From NCBI GenBank assembly GCA_003542655.1, contig DPKF01000135.1, forward strand, positions 9,721-16,358: DNA of 6,638 nt, given 5' to 3'. A program made the position numbers and the translations under genes. The notes below the pieces were generated by a model, which was not told where the DNA came from, ran no database searches, and worked only from the letters and a program-made list of their open reading frames with translations. The DNA comes from Holosporales bacterium (GTDB lineage: Bacteria; Pseudomonadota; Alphaproteobacteria; Paracaedibacterales; UBA11393). The stretch's first letter is position 1; every line of letters starts with the position of its first letter. Shown here piece by piece: positions 1-5,986 of the stretch.

Positions 1-64
1 CGGATTTTGTGGGAACTTACGGAGGCCCATCAGACAATTACTGCGTGTTGAGTTGAATAAATAA
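1..64. other. Unresolved edge segment, possible 3' end of a convergent gene
   Basis: All three plus-strand frames are open from the window edge: frame 1 stops near 49-51, frame 3 at 54-56 and frame 2 at 62-64. Frame 2 ends in a basic tail (RRPIRQLLRVELNK) and frame 3 in GGPSDNYCVLS. Either could be the C-terminus of a gene entering from the left and converging on glyQ, but about 20 residues are too few to choose or identify. On the minus strand only a 10-codon ATG fragment (MGLRKFPQNP) reaches the edge, and it does not resemble the start of glyS. I see no hairpin terminator here, only an eight-T run (minus strand, 84-91) just after glyQ. Confidence 0.2.
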
Positions 65-103
65 AAAAGAATAACCGTAGGATAAAAAAAATTGGTTCAT
101 ACG

Positions 104-961
104 TTATTGATTATTTACCCACGTTTCACAACAACCCTTTGCGAGGTTTCGAACACGTGCAATGTATAGCGCTCTTTCAGTTACAGAAATTGCACCTCGT
201 GCATCCAGTAAGTTAAACATATGATTTGCTTTCAAGCATTGATCATAAGCAGGTAATGCTAAATTATGACCTAACAATTTTTGACATTCTTCCTCGTGGT
301 TGGAAAAATGTTCAAATAGGTTATTCGTATTGGCATGTTCAAAATTATAGGCTGAAAATTCTTGTTCGCTTCGTTTAAAAATATCTGCATAAGTTAATTT
401 TTTGTCGCCTTTAGCGCCATTCCAGTCTAATTCAAAATGACTATTAACGTCTTGAACAAAAGTTGCAATACGCTCTAGCCCATATGTTATTTCAACCGGA
501 ACGGGGTTACATTGAATGCCGCCTACTTGTTGAAAATAGGTGAACTGAATAATTTCCATACCATCACACCAAACTTCCCAACCAAGACCGGCTGCACCGA
601 GTGATGGATTTTCCCAATCATCCTCAACAAAACGCATATCATGTGCCGCTGTGTCTAACCCAAAAGATTTTAAACTTTGAAGTAATAATTCTTGTGGGTT
701 TGATGGGGCAGGCTTCATCAAAACCTGAAACTGATAATAATATTGTGTGCGATTTGGATTTTCTCCATAGCGCCCATCTGTTGGTCGCCGACATGGCTGA
801 ACATATGCGCAATGCCAAAAATCTGGTCCTAAAGCACGCAAAAGTGTTGCCGGATGAGAGGTCCCTGCACCAACTTCCAAATCATAGGGTTGTAAAATAC
901 AACACCCTTGATCTGCCCAGAATTTTTGTAAGTCTAGTATAGAGTGTTGAAAAGATTTCAT
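104..961 (-). CDS. glyQ: Glycyl-tRNA synthetase alpha subunit
   Basis: This encodes the catalytic alpha subunit of the heterotetrameric (alpha2beta2) class II glycyl-tRNA synthetase, which charges tRNA-Gly in the cytoplasm together with GlyS. The 285-residue protein matches the family from end to end: LEVGAGTSHPATLLRALGP near residues 28-46, class II motif 2 around RRPTDGRYGENPNR (58-71) with YYYQFQV after it, FVEDDWENPSLGAAGLGWEV (111-130), EIIQFTYFQQVGG (136-148), the motif 3 region ITYGLERIA (158-166), and LLDARGAISVTER (251-263). The usual length is about 285-305, so it is complete with a slightly short C-terminal tail. The ATG at 959-961 fits family N-termini (HSILDLQKFWADQGC follows), although no clear Shine-Dalgarno precedes it. 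The beta-subunit gene glyS, often next downstream, does not start within the 103 bases visible after the stop. The gene is divergent from the transporter gene. Confidence 0.97.
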   Translation of the reverse strand: MKSFQHSILDLQKFWADQGCCILQPYDLEVGAGTSHPATLLRALGPDFWHCAYVQPCRRPTDGRYGENPNRTQYYYQFQVLMKPAPSNPQELLLQSLKSFGLDTAAHDMRFVEDDWENPSLGAAGLGWEVWCDGMEIIQFTYFQQVGGIQCNPVPVEITYGLERIATFVQDVNSHFELDWNGAKGDKKLTYADIFKRSEQEFSAYNFEHANTNNLFEHFSNHEEECQKLLGHNLALPAYDQCLKANHMFNLLDARGAISVTERALYIARVRNLAKGCCETWVNNQ

Positions 962-1006
962 AAAGTTGCTGCGTTATTTTTAAAATATGACTAAAGCTAT
1001 GACTAT

Positions 1007-1015
1007 AATATAACA
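1007..1015 (-). promoter_or_regulatory. Candidate extended -10 promoter of glyQ
   Basis: Read on the minus strand, TGT-TATATT forms an extended -10 (5 of 6 matches in the hexamer). Initiation would fall near 1000, leaving a leader of about 40 nt before the glyQ ATG. No convincing -35 hexamer is visible, which is tolerable for an extended -10. It rests only on motif and position. Confidence 0.3.
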
Positions 1016-1054
1016 ATCACCTATATAAAATTCTAGAGGGTTATTTAAGCTGAA

Positions 1055-1151
1055 CGTGCACATAATACTTTTTTGCTATATTTAAACCAATAAAATCAGC
1101 TAGAATGAACTCAGATATTTAGGCCAACCTGCAGGCATTATCGTGCACATA
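1055..1151. repeat. Pair of CGTGCACATA direct repeats in the glyQ/transporter control region
   Basis: The 10-mer CGTGCACATA occurs at 1055-1064 and again at 1142-1151, both with the palindromic core GTGCAC. The first copy lies just upstream of the candidate transporter -10, about where a -35 would be. The second lies in the loop of a small inverted repeat (GGCATT 1134-1139, AATGCC 1155-1160) inside the predicted leader. This could be a pair of operator sites for an unknown regulator; chance cannot be excluded. Confidence 0.4.
1074..1082 (+). promoter_or_regulatory. Candidate extended -10 promoter of the MFS transporter
   Basis: TGC-TATATT (hexamer 1077-1082) is an extended -10 with 5 of 6 matches. 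It places initiation near 1089 and gives a leader of about 110 nt before the ATG at 1202. There is no good -35; that position is occupied by the first CGTGCACATA repeat, which would suit an activator or repressor site. Motif evidence only. Confidence 0.3.
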
Positions 1152-1190
1152 GGGAATGCCATTAGACTACTAATTATGTATTTAGACGTG

Positions 1191-1196
1191 AAGGAG
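1191..1196 (+). promoter_or_regulatory. Strong ribosome binding site of the MFS transporter
   Basis: AAGGAG lies five bases before the ATG at 1202. It is the best Shine-Dalgarno in the window and fixes the transporter start. Confidence 0.8.
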
Positions 1197-1201
1197 TCAC
1201 T

Positions 1202-2485
1202 ATGAGTATTTTTTCTTCTCTAACGCGCAATCAAAAAGAAACAGCCGTGTTACTTCAGATTGGCACTTTTCTTGAATATTTTGATTTGATGCTTTATGTG
1301 CATATGGCTGTTCTTCTGAATGAACTCTTTTTCCCCAAAACAGATCCCCATACGGCTTCTTTATTGGCGGCTTTTGCCTTTTGTTCAACTTATGTTTTAA
1401 GACCATTTGGCGCATTATTGTTTGGATACATAGGGGATAATATAGGACGAAAGGCAACGGTGATTATAACGACAGCCATGATGGCTCTTTCTTGCATTGC
1501 TATGGCAACGTTACCCACCTATGCCCAGATTGGCATTGCCTCTGCATGGATGGTGACAATTTGTCGCATTTTTCAGGGGTTGTCGTCTATGGGCGAAATC
1601 GTTGGGGCAGAAATTTATTTAACGGAAGTGACGACGCCTCCGGCTCGTTATCCTGTTGTTGCTTTAATTGCGGCATTTTCAGTTCTGGGTGGTATGTGTG
1701 CTTTGGCTGTTTCTACTTTTGTAGTCAGTACAGATTCAAATTGGCGTCTTGTTTTTTGGATTGGCGCCTCTATAGCCATTTTTGGATCTGTTGCGCGTAC
1801 AAAACTGCGTGAAACCAAAGAGTTTTTGGAAGCCAAACAAAAAAAGAATCAAAAAATAAAAACGCAACATATTGAACAAAAGTTTTTGAATATCAAAAAA
1901 ACAATCATCGCATATTTTTTGATTTTTTGTCCTTGGCCACTCTATTTTTATCTGTCATATATATTTTGTGGTAATATCTTGAAATACCAATTTGGCTATA
2001 CCCCTGAACAGGTTATTACGCAAAATCTTTTGGTTACAGTATTGGATTTTATAACCGTTATACCCCTCGCTCTTTTAAGTTATAAAATTTACCCTCTTAA
2101 AATTCTTAAATTGCGAGGTTATCTGAATATCTTTTTGATTGTTTTATTGCCCTATGCGCTCACATCTGCAAAATCTCCGTCTCTTATTTTTGTTGTTCAA
2201 GTTTTATCCTTAACCTGTGGGTTAAGTCCTCATCCAGGTTTTGCTGTTTTTTATATCCATTTCCCTGTTTTAAAGCGTTTTACCTACTCAACATTTTTGT
2301 ATGCGTTAACGCGGGCCATCATGTATGTTGTAACATCTTTTGGTCTCTTATTGATTACAGAAAGTTTTGGATACTATGGACTTTGGTTTTTGATGGTTCC
2401 CTTGGCTCTAGGTTTCGCATGGAGTGTGCGTTATTTTGAAAGACTCGATAATCCAACGATACATTCGTTGTCTCAGAAAGGTTAA
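1202..2485 (+). CDS. MFS transporter, metabolite:H+ symporter (ProP-like) family
   Basis: This encodes a 427-residue inner-membrane secondary transporter with about 12 hydrophobic segments, the first near residues 14-44 and the last near 389-408. A charged cytoplasmic loop rich in Lys and Gln (about 203-233) separates the two six-helix halves. Family marks are FLEYFD in helix 1 (23-28), the loop 2-3 MFS motif GYIGDNIGRK (75-84), RIFQGLSSMGEIVGAE (122-137), which corresponds to the RxxQGxxxGGExxGA signature of the MHS group, and WRLVFWIGA followed by LRETKEF (181-208). These features are typical of the osmolyte, dicarboxylate and ProP-like MHS symporters. The C-terminal half is much less conserved by eye, so the substrate cannot be named. 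The start is supported by AAGGAG (1191-1196) five bases before the ATG. The gene stands alone, divergent from glyQ, and no clear terminator follows it. Confidence 0.9.
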   Translation: MSIFSSLTRNQKETAVLLQIGTFLEYFDLMLYVHMAVLLNELFFPKTDPHTASLLAAFAFCSTYVLRPFGALLFGYIGDNIGRKATVIITTAMMALSCIAMATLPTYAQIGIASAWMVTICRIFQGLSSMGEIVGAEIYLTEVTTPPARYPVVALIAAFSVLGGMCALAVSTFVVSTDSNWRLVFWIGASIAIFGSVARTKLRETKEFLEAKQKKNQKIKTQHIEQKFLNIKKTIIAYFLIFCPWPLYFYLSYIFCGNILKYQFGYTPEQVITQNLLVTVLDFITVIPLALLSYKIYPLKILKLRGYLNIFLIVLLPYALTSAKSPSLIFVVQVLSLTCGLSPHPGFAVFYIHFPVLKRFTYSTFLYALTRAIMYVVTSFGLLLITESFGYYGLWFLMVPLALGFAWSVRYFERLDNPTIHSLSQKG

Positions 2486-2532
2486 CCTGCCATAGCGGAA
2501 ATCTCGGTAGCTTCTTGCCAAAGTAGGAATTT

Positions 2533-2600
2533 TAGGTATTAAAGTTTTGAGTTGACTGTATAATAAAATACCTATACTATAGGTTATATACTTAGGTATT
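2533..2600. repeat. TAGGTATT repeat cluster upstream of the orphan gene
   Basis: The octamer TAGGTATT occurs in direct orientation at 2533-2540 and 2593-2600 (extended to the 9-mer TTAGGTATT, start-to-start distance 60) and inverted at 2567-2574. The inverted copy runs into a perfect palindrome, ACCTATA-C-TATAGGT (2570-2584). The cluster surrounds the predicted promoter, as expected for regulator binding sites. Related copies (TAGGTATA 3731-3738, AGGTATA 3744-3750) lie beyond the end of the same gene. Confidence 0.5.
2552..2578 (+). promoter_or_regulatory. Candidate promoter of the orphan gene, with a palindrome over the -10
   Basis: TTGACT (2552-2557) is a 5-of-6 -35 and TATACT (2573-2578) a 5-of-6 -10, separated by a short 15 bp spacer. 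An alternative -10 with a 17 bp spacer is TACTAT at 2575-2580. The same 10-mer, CTATACTATA, forms the predicted -10 region of pepA. The -10 lies inside the palindrome at 2570-2584, which suggests repression by occlusion. The leader would be about 95 nt. Confidence 0.45.
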
Positions 2601-2679
2601 GCAGTATAATATTAAACCTACATCATTTATAAAGTATTCTTGTTGTTAAATATATTACAGAACCGGGAATGTAACAAGT

Positions 2680-3690
2680 ATGATTAGAAATATCCAAACT
2701 TTTATAAATTACAAGCACGCTTCTAATAAAGAAAATAAGAGAGCGAAAAACTTTGCCCCCCATTACCAACTTCTAAACAGTTTATTGAAAAAGGTTGTTT
2801 TAGGACTAAGTACTTTATCACCCTTATCCGCCTCAACACCCTTAGACATTCCGGCGATTTCATCCTCTAGATCAAGAACAGACAGTCAGATGCTCCCTGA
2901 AAGCAAGATTCGGCAAATTAGACACACTAAAACGCAAATGGCTCCCATCCATACACGTTATCAAGCTGGGCTGCAACCGTTGAAAAAGTGTGCCAATGCA
3001 GTTAATAATCTTATGGCAGCAGAACTGCAAATACGAACAACGCTTCAACAACACGAGGGGCGGCAAGTAATAAGTATGATTAACCAGTTCCAAATAGAGT
3101 TTCTTAAGATAAAAGAAAAAAAATCGATTGGAACAAATTTGCTGATTTCTGTTGCGTCCAAAGCCAATGAAGAAGCGTATCAGGATTTTTTAAAGCTAAA
3201 ACTTATCTATAAACCAGATCCTAAGAGTGATATTGGCAGGATGATTTTTTCTGTTCAAGATCTAGCGAATCTCTTATACGGTATATTTGATTTGTCAGGC
3301 TGCGGAGAAGCAGGAAAATATGTCAGTATCTCAACAGGTTATCGTCAGGAGAAGAATCCAGAAAATAAAAACAAGATTGAAGTATGGTTTACCCCGCGTT
3401 TTATTGTTGAACAACACCTGAATAGTACGGCGGTTCATTTCAGTCCTATATGGCAGAAATGGCGTCCCTCTATACAAGTTGGTGTGTTTTTTACCTACGG
3501 GTCATGGGGTTCGAGAGATTTTTATTTTTATGAGATAACAAAGAAAAATGAAACACTAAATAATTTGACGCTTTATGACGTGTTTAACATGACGGACCGA
3601 CGTCCTTCACGCGGATGTTTGGATGAGCATATACGTCCCGAACCAGCTGCGGTCTTACAAAAAATTTCTATGTGTTTTTCTAACCCGTGA
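2680..3690 (+). CDS. Orphan protein, probably exported
   Basis: I do not recognise this 336-residue protein. The N-terminus is basic (Lys/Arg/Asn-rich, residues 1-30). It is followed by a short hydrophobic run around LLKKVVLGLSTLSPLSAS (35-52) that resembles a signal peptide with a possible cleavage site near residue 52; the h-region is short, so export is an inference. Residues 60-95 are Ser/Arg/Gln-rich and probably disordered. Residues 98-175 look helical and charged. The C-terminal part (about 185-290) is rich in aromatic and beta-prone stretches, such as GKYVSISTGYR, KIEVWFTPRFIVE and VGVFFTYGSWGSRDFYFYE, and looks like a compact beta-rich domain. The ATG at 2680 has only a weak GGGA upstream. 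An in-frame TTG at 2785 would give a more standard signal peptide (about 301 residues) but lacks an obvious ribosome site. The gene has its own repeat-rich leader and no operon partner. Confidence 0.8.
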   Translation: MIRNIQTFINYKHASNKENKRAKNFAPHYQLLNSLLKKVVLGLSTLSPLSASTPLDIPAISSSRSRTDSQMLPESKIRQIRHTKTQMAPIHTRYQAGLQPLKKCANAVNNLMAAELQIRTTLQQHEGRQVISMINQFQIEFLKIKEKKSIGTNLLISVASKANEEAYQDFLKLKLIYKPDPKSDIGRMIFSVQDLANLLYGIFDLSGCGEAGKYVSISTGYRQEKNPENKNKIEVWFTPRFIVEQHLNSTAVHFSPIWQKWRPSIQVGVFFTYGSWGSRDFYFYEITKKNETLNNLTLYDVFNMTDRRPSRGCLDEHIRPEPAAVLQKISMCFSNP

Positions 3691-3833
3691 CCAGTTAGGT
3701 TCTATCGCATCTAATGACACTAACATAATTTAGGTATAAAGAGAGGTATATTTCTTGTTTTTAGACACGACTTTCTCATGATGGTTCTGCAATTTTAATG
3801 AATCGTCAATTAGCAGTCTAATAGCAGCAGGTT
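3691..3833. other. Non-coding stretch after the orphan gene
   Basis: No credible gene is present. Two AGGTATA copies, 12 bases apart (3732-3738 and 3744-3750), echo the repeats upstream of the orphan gene. A small inverted repeat, ATTAG-CAGT-CTAAT, occupies 3809-3822. Nothing else stands out before the candidate terminator. Confidence 0.4.
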
Positions 3834-3870
3834 AGCCTAAAGATTTAGGTTCATTTTGGCTGATTTTTTT
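3834..3870 (+). terminator. Candidate rho-independent terminator downstream of the orphan gene
   Basis: AGCCTAAA (3834-3841) pairs with TTTTGGCT (3854-3861) with one T-T mismatch across a 12-base loop. A seven-T run (3864-3870) follows within two bases. The stem is modest, and it lies 144 bases beyond the orphan-gene stop, so the transcript would carry a long 3' tail. Confidence 0.4.
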
Positions 3871-3962
3871 GTTTTCAATACTGCTAACTCACTTTACGAG
3901 GGAGGCATTGTGTTGCAGGCGGTCTGTTGTTGCCGCGCCCAAAAAGTTCGAGCCATATAAAA

Positions 3963-4053
3963 TGGCGGAGAGAGAGGGATTCGAACCCTCGATACGGGGA
4001 TACCGTATACACGAATTCCAATCGTGCGCCTTCAACCGCTCGGCCACCTCTCC
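3963..4053 (-). tRNA. tRNA-Ser (anticodon GGA)
   Basis: On the minus strand the 91-nt gene folds as a class II tRNA. The acceptor stem GGAGAGG pairs with TCTCTCC (the last pair is G-T). The discriminator is G and the terminal CCA is encoded. The D arm begins GCCGAGCGG. The anticodon stem CACGA/TCGTG encloses the loop TTGGAAT, giving anticodon GGA, which reads UCC and UCU. The long variable arm pairs ATACGG with CCGTAT, and the T arm is GAGGG-TTCGAAT-CCCTC. The long variable arm and the G discriminator are serine identity marks. It lies downstream of the pepA terminator and has its own weak promoter. Confidence 0.97.
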
Positions 4054-4066
4054 GCAATACTTAAAT

Positions 4067-4095
4067 AATTTAAAAGATTTTTGGATAAAAAGCAA
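4067..4095 (-). promoter_or_regulatory. Candidate promoter of tRNA-Ser
   Basis: Read on the minus strand, TTGCTT (4095 to 4090) and TAAATT (4072 to 4067) are separated by 17 bp, with initiation expected near 4060, about seven bases before the mature tRNA. The -10 matches only 4 of 6, so this is tentative. The -35 overlaps the T-rich tail of the preceding pepA terminator. Confidence 0.35.
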
Positions 4096-4123
4096 GTAAG
4101 TAGGGAAAAAATATCCCTACTTA
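4086..4123 (-). terminator. Hairpin terminator of pepA
   Basis: A perfect 10-bp inverted repeat, TAAGTAGGGA (4097-4106) and TCCCTACTTA (4114-4123), has a seven-base loop and begins 14 bases after the pepA stop. Read on the minus strand, a five-T run (TTGCTTTTT) lies a few bases past the stem. It should separate pepA from the tRNA-Ser transcription unit. The T tract is not directly against the stem, which may weaken it. Confidence 0.65.
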
Positions 4124-4136
4124 AGGTCGTTTAGAT

Positions 4137-5624
4137 CTATTCAAAAGAATCTTTTATATATTTATTCAGTAAGCGCACACCATAACCAGTTGCACCTTTC
4201 TCACAAAGCGGCTTGTTTCCAACCTTGTCCCATGCCATGAAAGCAATATCAATATGCGCCCATGGTGTGTTGTTTACAAAGCGCTGCAAGAATTGACCGG
4301 CTGTTATTGTGCCCGCACCTGAACCTGCGCTAATATTTTTAATATCAGCAACATCAGAATCCATAAACTTATCATAGTTTTCTGTGAGGGGAAGACGCCA
4401 CATAGGCTCGTTTACATCATCACCTGCTTTTAATAATTTTGCAGCCAGTTCATGATTGTTTGACATTAAACCGGCATGTTGGTCGCCCAAGGCAACACCA
4501 ACAGCACCCGTAAGCGTTGCAAGATCAATCATCGTTTGCGGTTTGAAACGATCTTGCGTATACCAGAGCGCATCTGCCAAAATGACCCGGCCTTCAGCGT
4601 CAGTATTTTGAACTTCAATGGTTTGGCCAGACATGGTTGTTAAAATATCAGAGGGTCTATAGGCAGTTCCTGATGGCATGTTTTCAGCCATGGCCATAAC
4701 GCCCACAACATTAACTTTTGCTTTTCTAAGAGCAAGTGTTTTCATAAGTCCTATGACAACACCTGATCCACCCATGTCATATTTCATGTGTTCCATATTG
4801 GCAGCCGGCTTAATGGATATGCCGCCTGTATCAAATGTTATACCTTTTCCAACAAGGGCAACAGGTTTTTGATCTTTGGGACCGTTCAACCATTGTATTA
4901 CAATAAGTTTTGGTTCTTTAGCACTTCCTTGACCAACGCCAATCAAGCCACCCATACCTAGACGTTCTAAATCTTTCTTGTTATAAACTTCTACCTTTAA
5001 GCCAATTTTTGAGAGTGTTTTTGCAATATCGCCCATGCTTTCTGGATATAAAACGTTTGGTGGCTCTGAGACAAGTGTACGTGTTAAAAACACACCCTCA
5101 GTTACCGCTTGAAGCTGGCTGAAAATTGTTTGTGCTAAAGAATCTTCAGATACTTTGAAGGTTACATTCTCAAGTGTCGATTCTAAGGTTTCTTTATTTT
5201 TTGTTTTGTACTTCAAAAATTTAAAACTTCTAAGCTCTAAGCCGGCTGCTAAATGTGCAGTCCATTCAAAAGGCTTCATATTTTTTGTTTTTTGAATGGC
5301 GGAAAAGTCGATAACGACGTTTATTTCTTTTTCTATGGTTTTAAAAATGTTTCCACCAATTTCTTCAAATTTTTGAAGTGTAAGTGCTGAGGCATCGCCA
5401 ATGCCAATTAATATAATTTGGTTGTAGGTTGTGCCAGCTGGCACATATAGGCGCACGACTTCACCCGTTTTACCAGAAAAATTAGCAGCGTCCATTGCTT
5501 TTGAAAGGTGGCCATAGGTTTGGTTTTCGTATACGGCAGAGGCAGTTGTGAGCGTTTTTTCAGAGCATACCGGTAAAACCAGTACACCTTTTTCGTCTGG
5601 AGTGGCTGAAAAATGAATTTTCAT
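4137..5624 (-). CDS. pepA: Leucyl (cytosol) aminopeptidase, peptidase family M17
   Basis: This encodes a 495-residue M17 aminopeptidase, a cytoplasmic two-metal enzyme that is usually hexameric and removes N-terminal residues during peptide turnover; some family members also bind DNA. The less conserved N-terminal domain covers about residues 1-165 and the catalytic domain about 175-490. All metal and catalytic residues are visible and align with E. coli PepA at a constant offset of 10: K260 in GKG, D265 in FDTGG, K272 in ISIKP, D283 in KYDMGG, D342 and E344 in NTDAEGR, and R346. Further conserved stretches are SEPPN (186-190), DLATLTGA (367-374) and LPLTENYDKFMDSDVADIKN (411-430). The family signature ends in V rather than the commoner L after NTDAEGR. 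The start is supported by AAGGA six bases before the ATG. Length and active site indicate an intact enzyme. Confidence 0.97.
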   Translation of the reverse strand: MKIHFSATPDEKGVLVLPVCSEKTLTTASAVYENQTYGHLSKAMDAANFSGKTGEVVRLYVPAGTTYNQIILIGIGDASALTLQKFEEIGGNIFKTIEKEINVVIDFSAIQKTKNMKPFEWTAHLAAGLELRSFKFLKYKTKNKETLESTLENVTFKVSEDSLAQTIFSQLQAVTEGVFLTRTLVSEPPNVLYPESMGDIAKTLSKIGLKVEVYNKKDLERLGMGGLIGVGQGSAKEPKLIVIQWLNGPKDQKPVALVGKGITFDTGGISIKPAANMEHMKYDMGGSGVVIGLMKTLALRKAKVNVVGVMAMAENMPSGTAYRPSDILTTMSGQTIEVQNTDAEGRVILADALWYTQDRFKPQTMIDLATLTGAVGVALGDQHAGLMSNNHELAAKLLKAGDDVNEPMWRLPLTENYDKFMDSDVADIKNISAGSGAGTITAGQFLQRFVNNTPWAHIDIAFMAWDKVGNKPLCEKGATGYGVRLLNKYIKDSFE

Positions 5625-5630
5625 AAAAGG

Positions 5631-5635
5631 TCCTT
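5631..5635 (-). promoter_or_regulatory. Ribosome binding site of pepA
   Basis: Read on the minus strand, AAGGA lies six bases before the pepA ATG at 5622-5624 and supports this start. Confidence 0.7.
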
Positions 5636-5657
5636 GAGCTAAAATAGTGTTCTTTAT

Positions 5658-5685
5658 AGTATAGCATAACGTACATCTTTGATAA
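5658..5685 (-). promoter_or_regulatory. Candidate promoter of pepA
   Basis: Read on the minus strand, TTATCA (4 of 6) and TATACT (5 of 6) are 16 bp apart. A TGC directly before the hexamer makes it an extended -10 (TGC-TATACT). Initiation near 5651 gives a leader of about 26 nt, a normal arrangement with the nearby ribosome site. Confidence 0.5.
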
Positions 5686-5781
5686 ATTTTAAATAATTTT
5701 TATGTGTGCTCAATTCATAGGGGGTGCACTACCTGATTATTTATTTAATTATAGATAGAAATATATAGGTTAAAATATGAC

Positions 5782-5848
5782 TCTCTAGTTTAGAGAAGGT
5801 GCCTATTTAAACTAAAAATGGTATACTTAATATAAAACTTCTCTTAAA
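5782..5848. repeat. Overlapping inverted repeats in the pepA/tRNA-Ala gap
   Basis: Three pairings share the same core. TCTCTA (5782-5787) pairs with TAGAGA (5791-5796). TAGTTTA (5786-5792) pairs with TAAACTA (5808-5814). TTTAGAGAAG (5789-5798) pairs with CTTCTCTTAAA (5838-5848) through one bulged base. They are mutually exclusive. No coding potential is seen, and the function, if any, is unknown. Confidence 0.35.
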
Positions 5849-5854
5849 ATGTCA

Positions 5855-5884
5855 TTGATTATATCTATTAAGCTTTGCTAGGAT
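5855..5884 (+). promoter_or_regulatory. Candidate promoter of tRNA-Ala and cyaY
   Basis: TTGATT (5855-5860) and TAGGAT (5879-5884) are separated by 18 bp, with TGC directly before the -10 (extended -10). Initiation would fall near 5891, a few bases before the mature tRNA. No other promoter is evident before cyaY, so it probably drives both genes. Confidence 0.5.
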
Positions 5885-5894
5885 AAAACAGTTA

Positions 5895-5970
5895 GGGGTC
5901 ATAGCTCAGTTGGTAGAGCGCTACAATGGCATTGTAGAGGTCAGGGGTTCGATTCCCCTTGGCTCCACCA
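5895..5970 (+). tRNA. tRNA-Ala (anticodon GGC)
   Basis: The 76-nt gene folds as a standard cloverleaf. The acceptor stem GGGGTCA pairs with TGGCTCC and contains the G3-U70 wobble pair that identifies alanine tRNAs. The D arm includes AGCTCAGTTGGTAGAGC. The anticodon stem CTACA/TGTAG encloses loop ATGGCAT, giving anticodon GGC for GCC and GCU. The T arm carries GGTTCGATTCC. The discriminator is A and the terminal CCA is encoded. cyaY begins 16 bases downstream. Confidence 0.98.
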
Positions 5971-5986
5971 TTACTTTAGGTAAAAT

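Noticed and set aside
38..100. Minus-strand 20-codon frame directly after glyQ, considered as a glyS start
   Set aside because: The sequence (MNQFFLSYGY...) is unlike GlyS N-termini and stops after 20 codons.
601..942. Plus-strand open frame of 113 codons
   Set aside because: It lies wholly antisense to the highly conserved glyQ and has no family resemblance or ribosome site.
1492..1812. Second plus-strand frame inside the transporter gene
   Set aside because: It is an alternate-frame shadow with Cys/Trp-rich, non-protein-like composition under a well-supported MFS gene.
1161..3822. Two small hairpins of the form ATTAG-N4-CTAAT (1161-1174 and 3809-3822)
   Set aside because: Five-base AT-rich stems are expected by chance in this composition, and the loops differ.
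3889..4095. Minus-strand open frame of 68 codons containing GEVAERLKAHDWNSC and GSNPSLSA
   Set aside because: It is the sense reading of the tRNA-Ser gene, another common false protein call.
3869..4099. Plus-strand open frame of 76 codons containing AEREGFEPSIRG
   Set aside because: It is the antisense reading of the tRNA-Ser gene; this peptide pattern is a known spurious translation of serine tRNAs.
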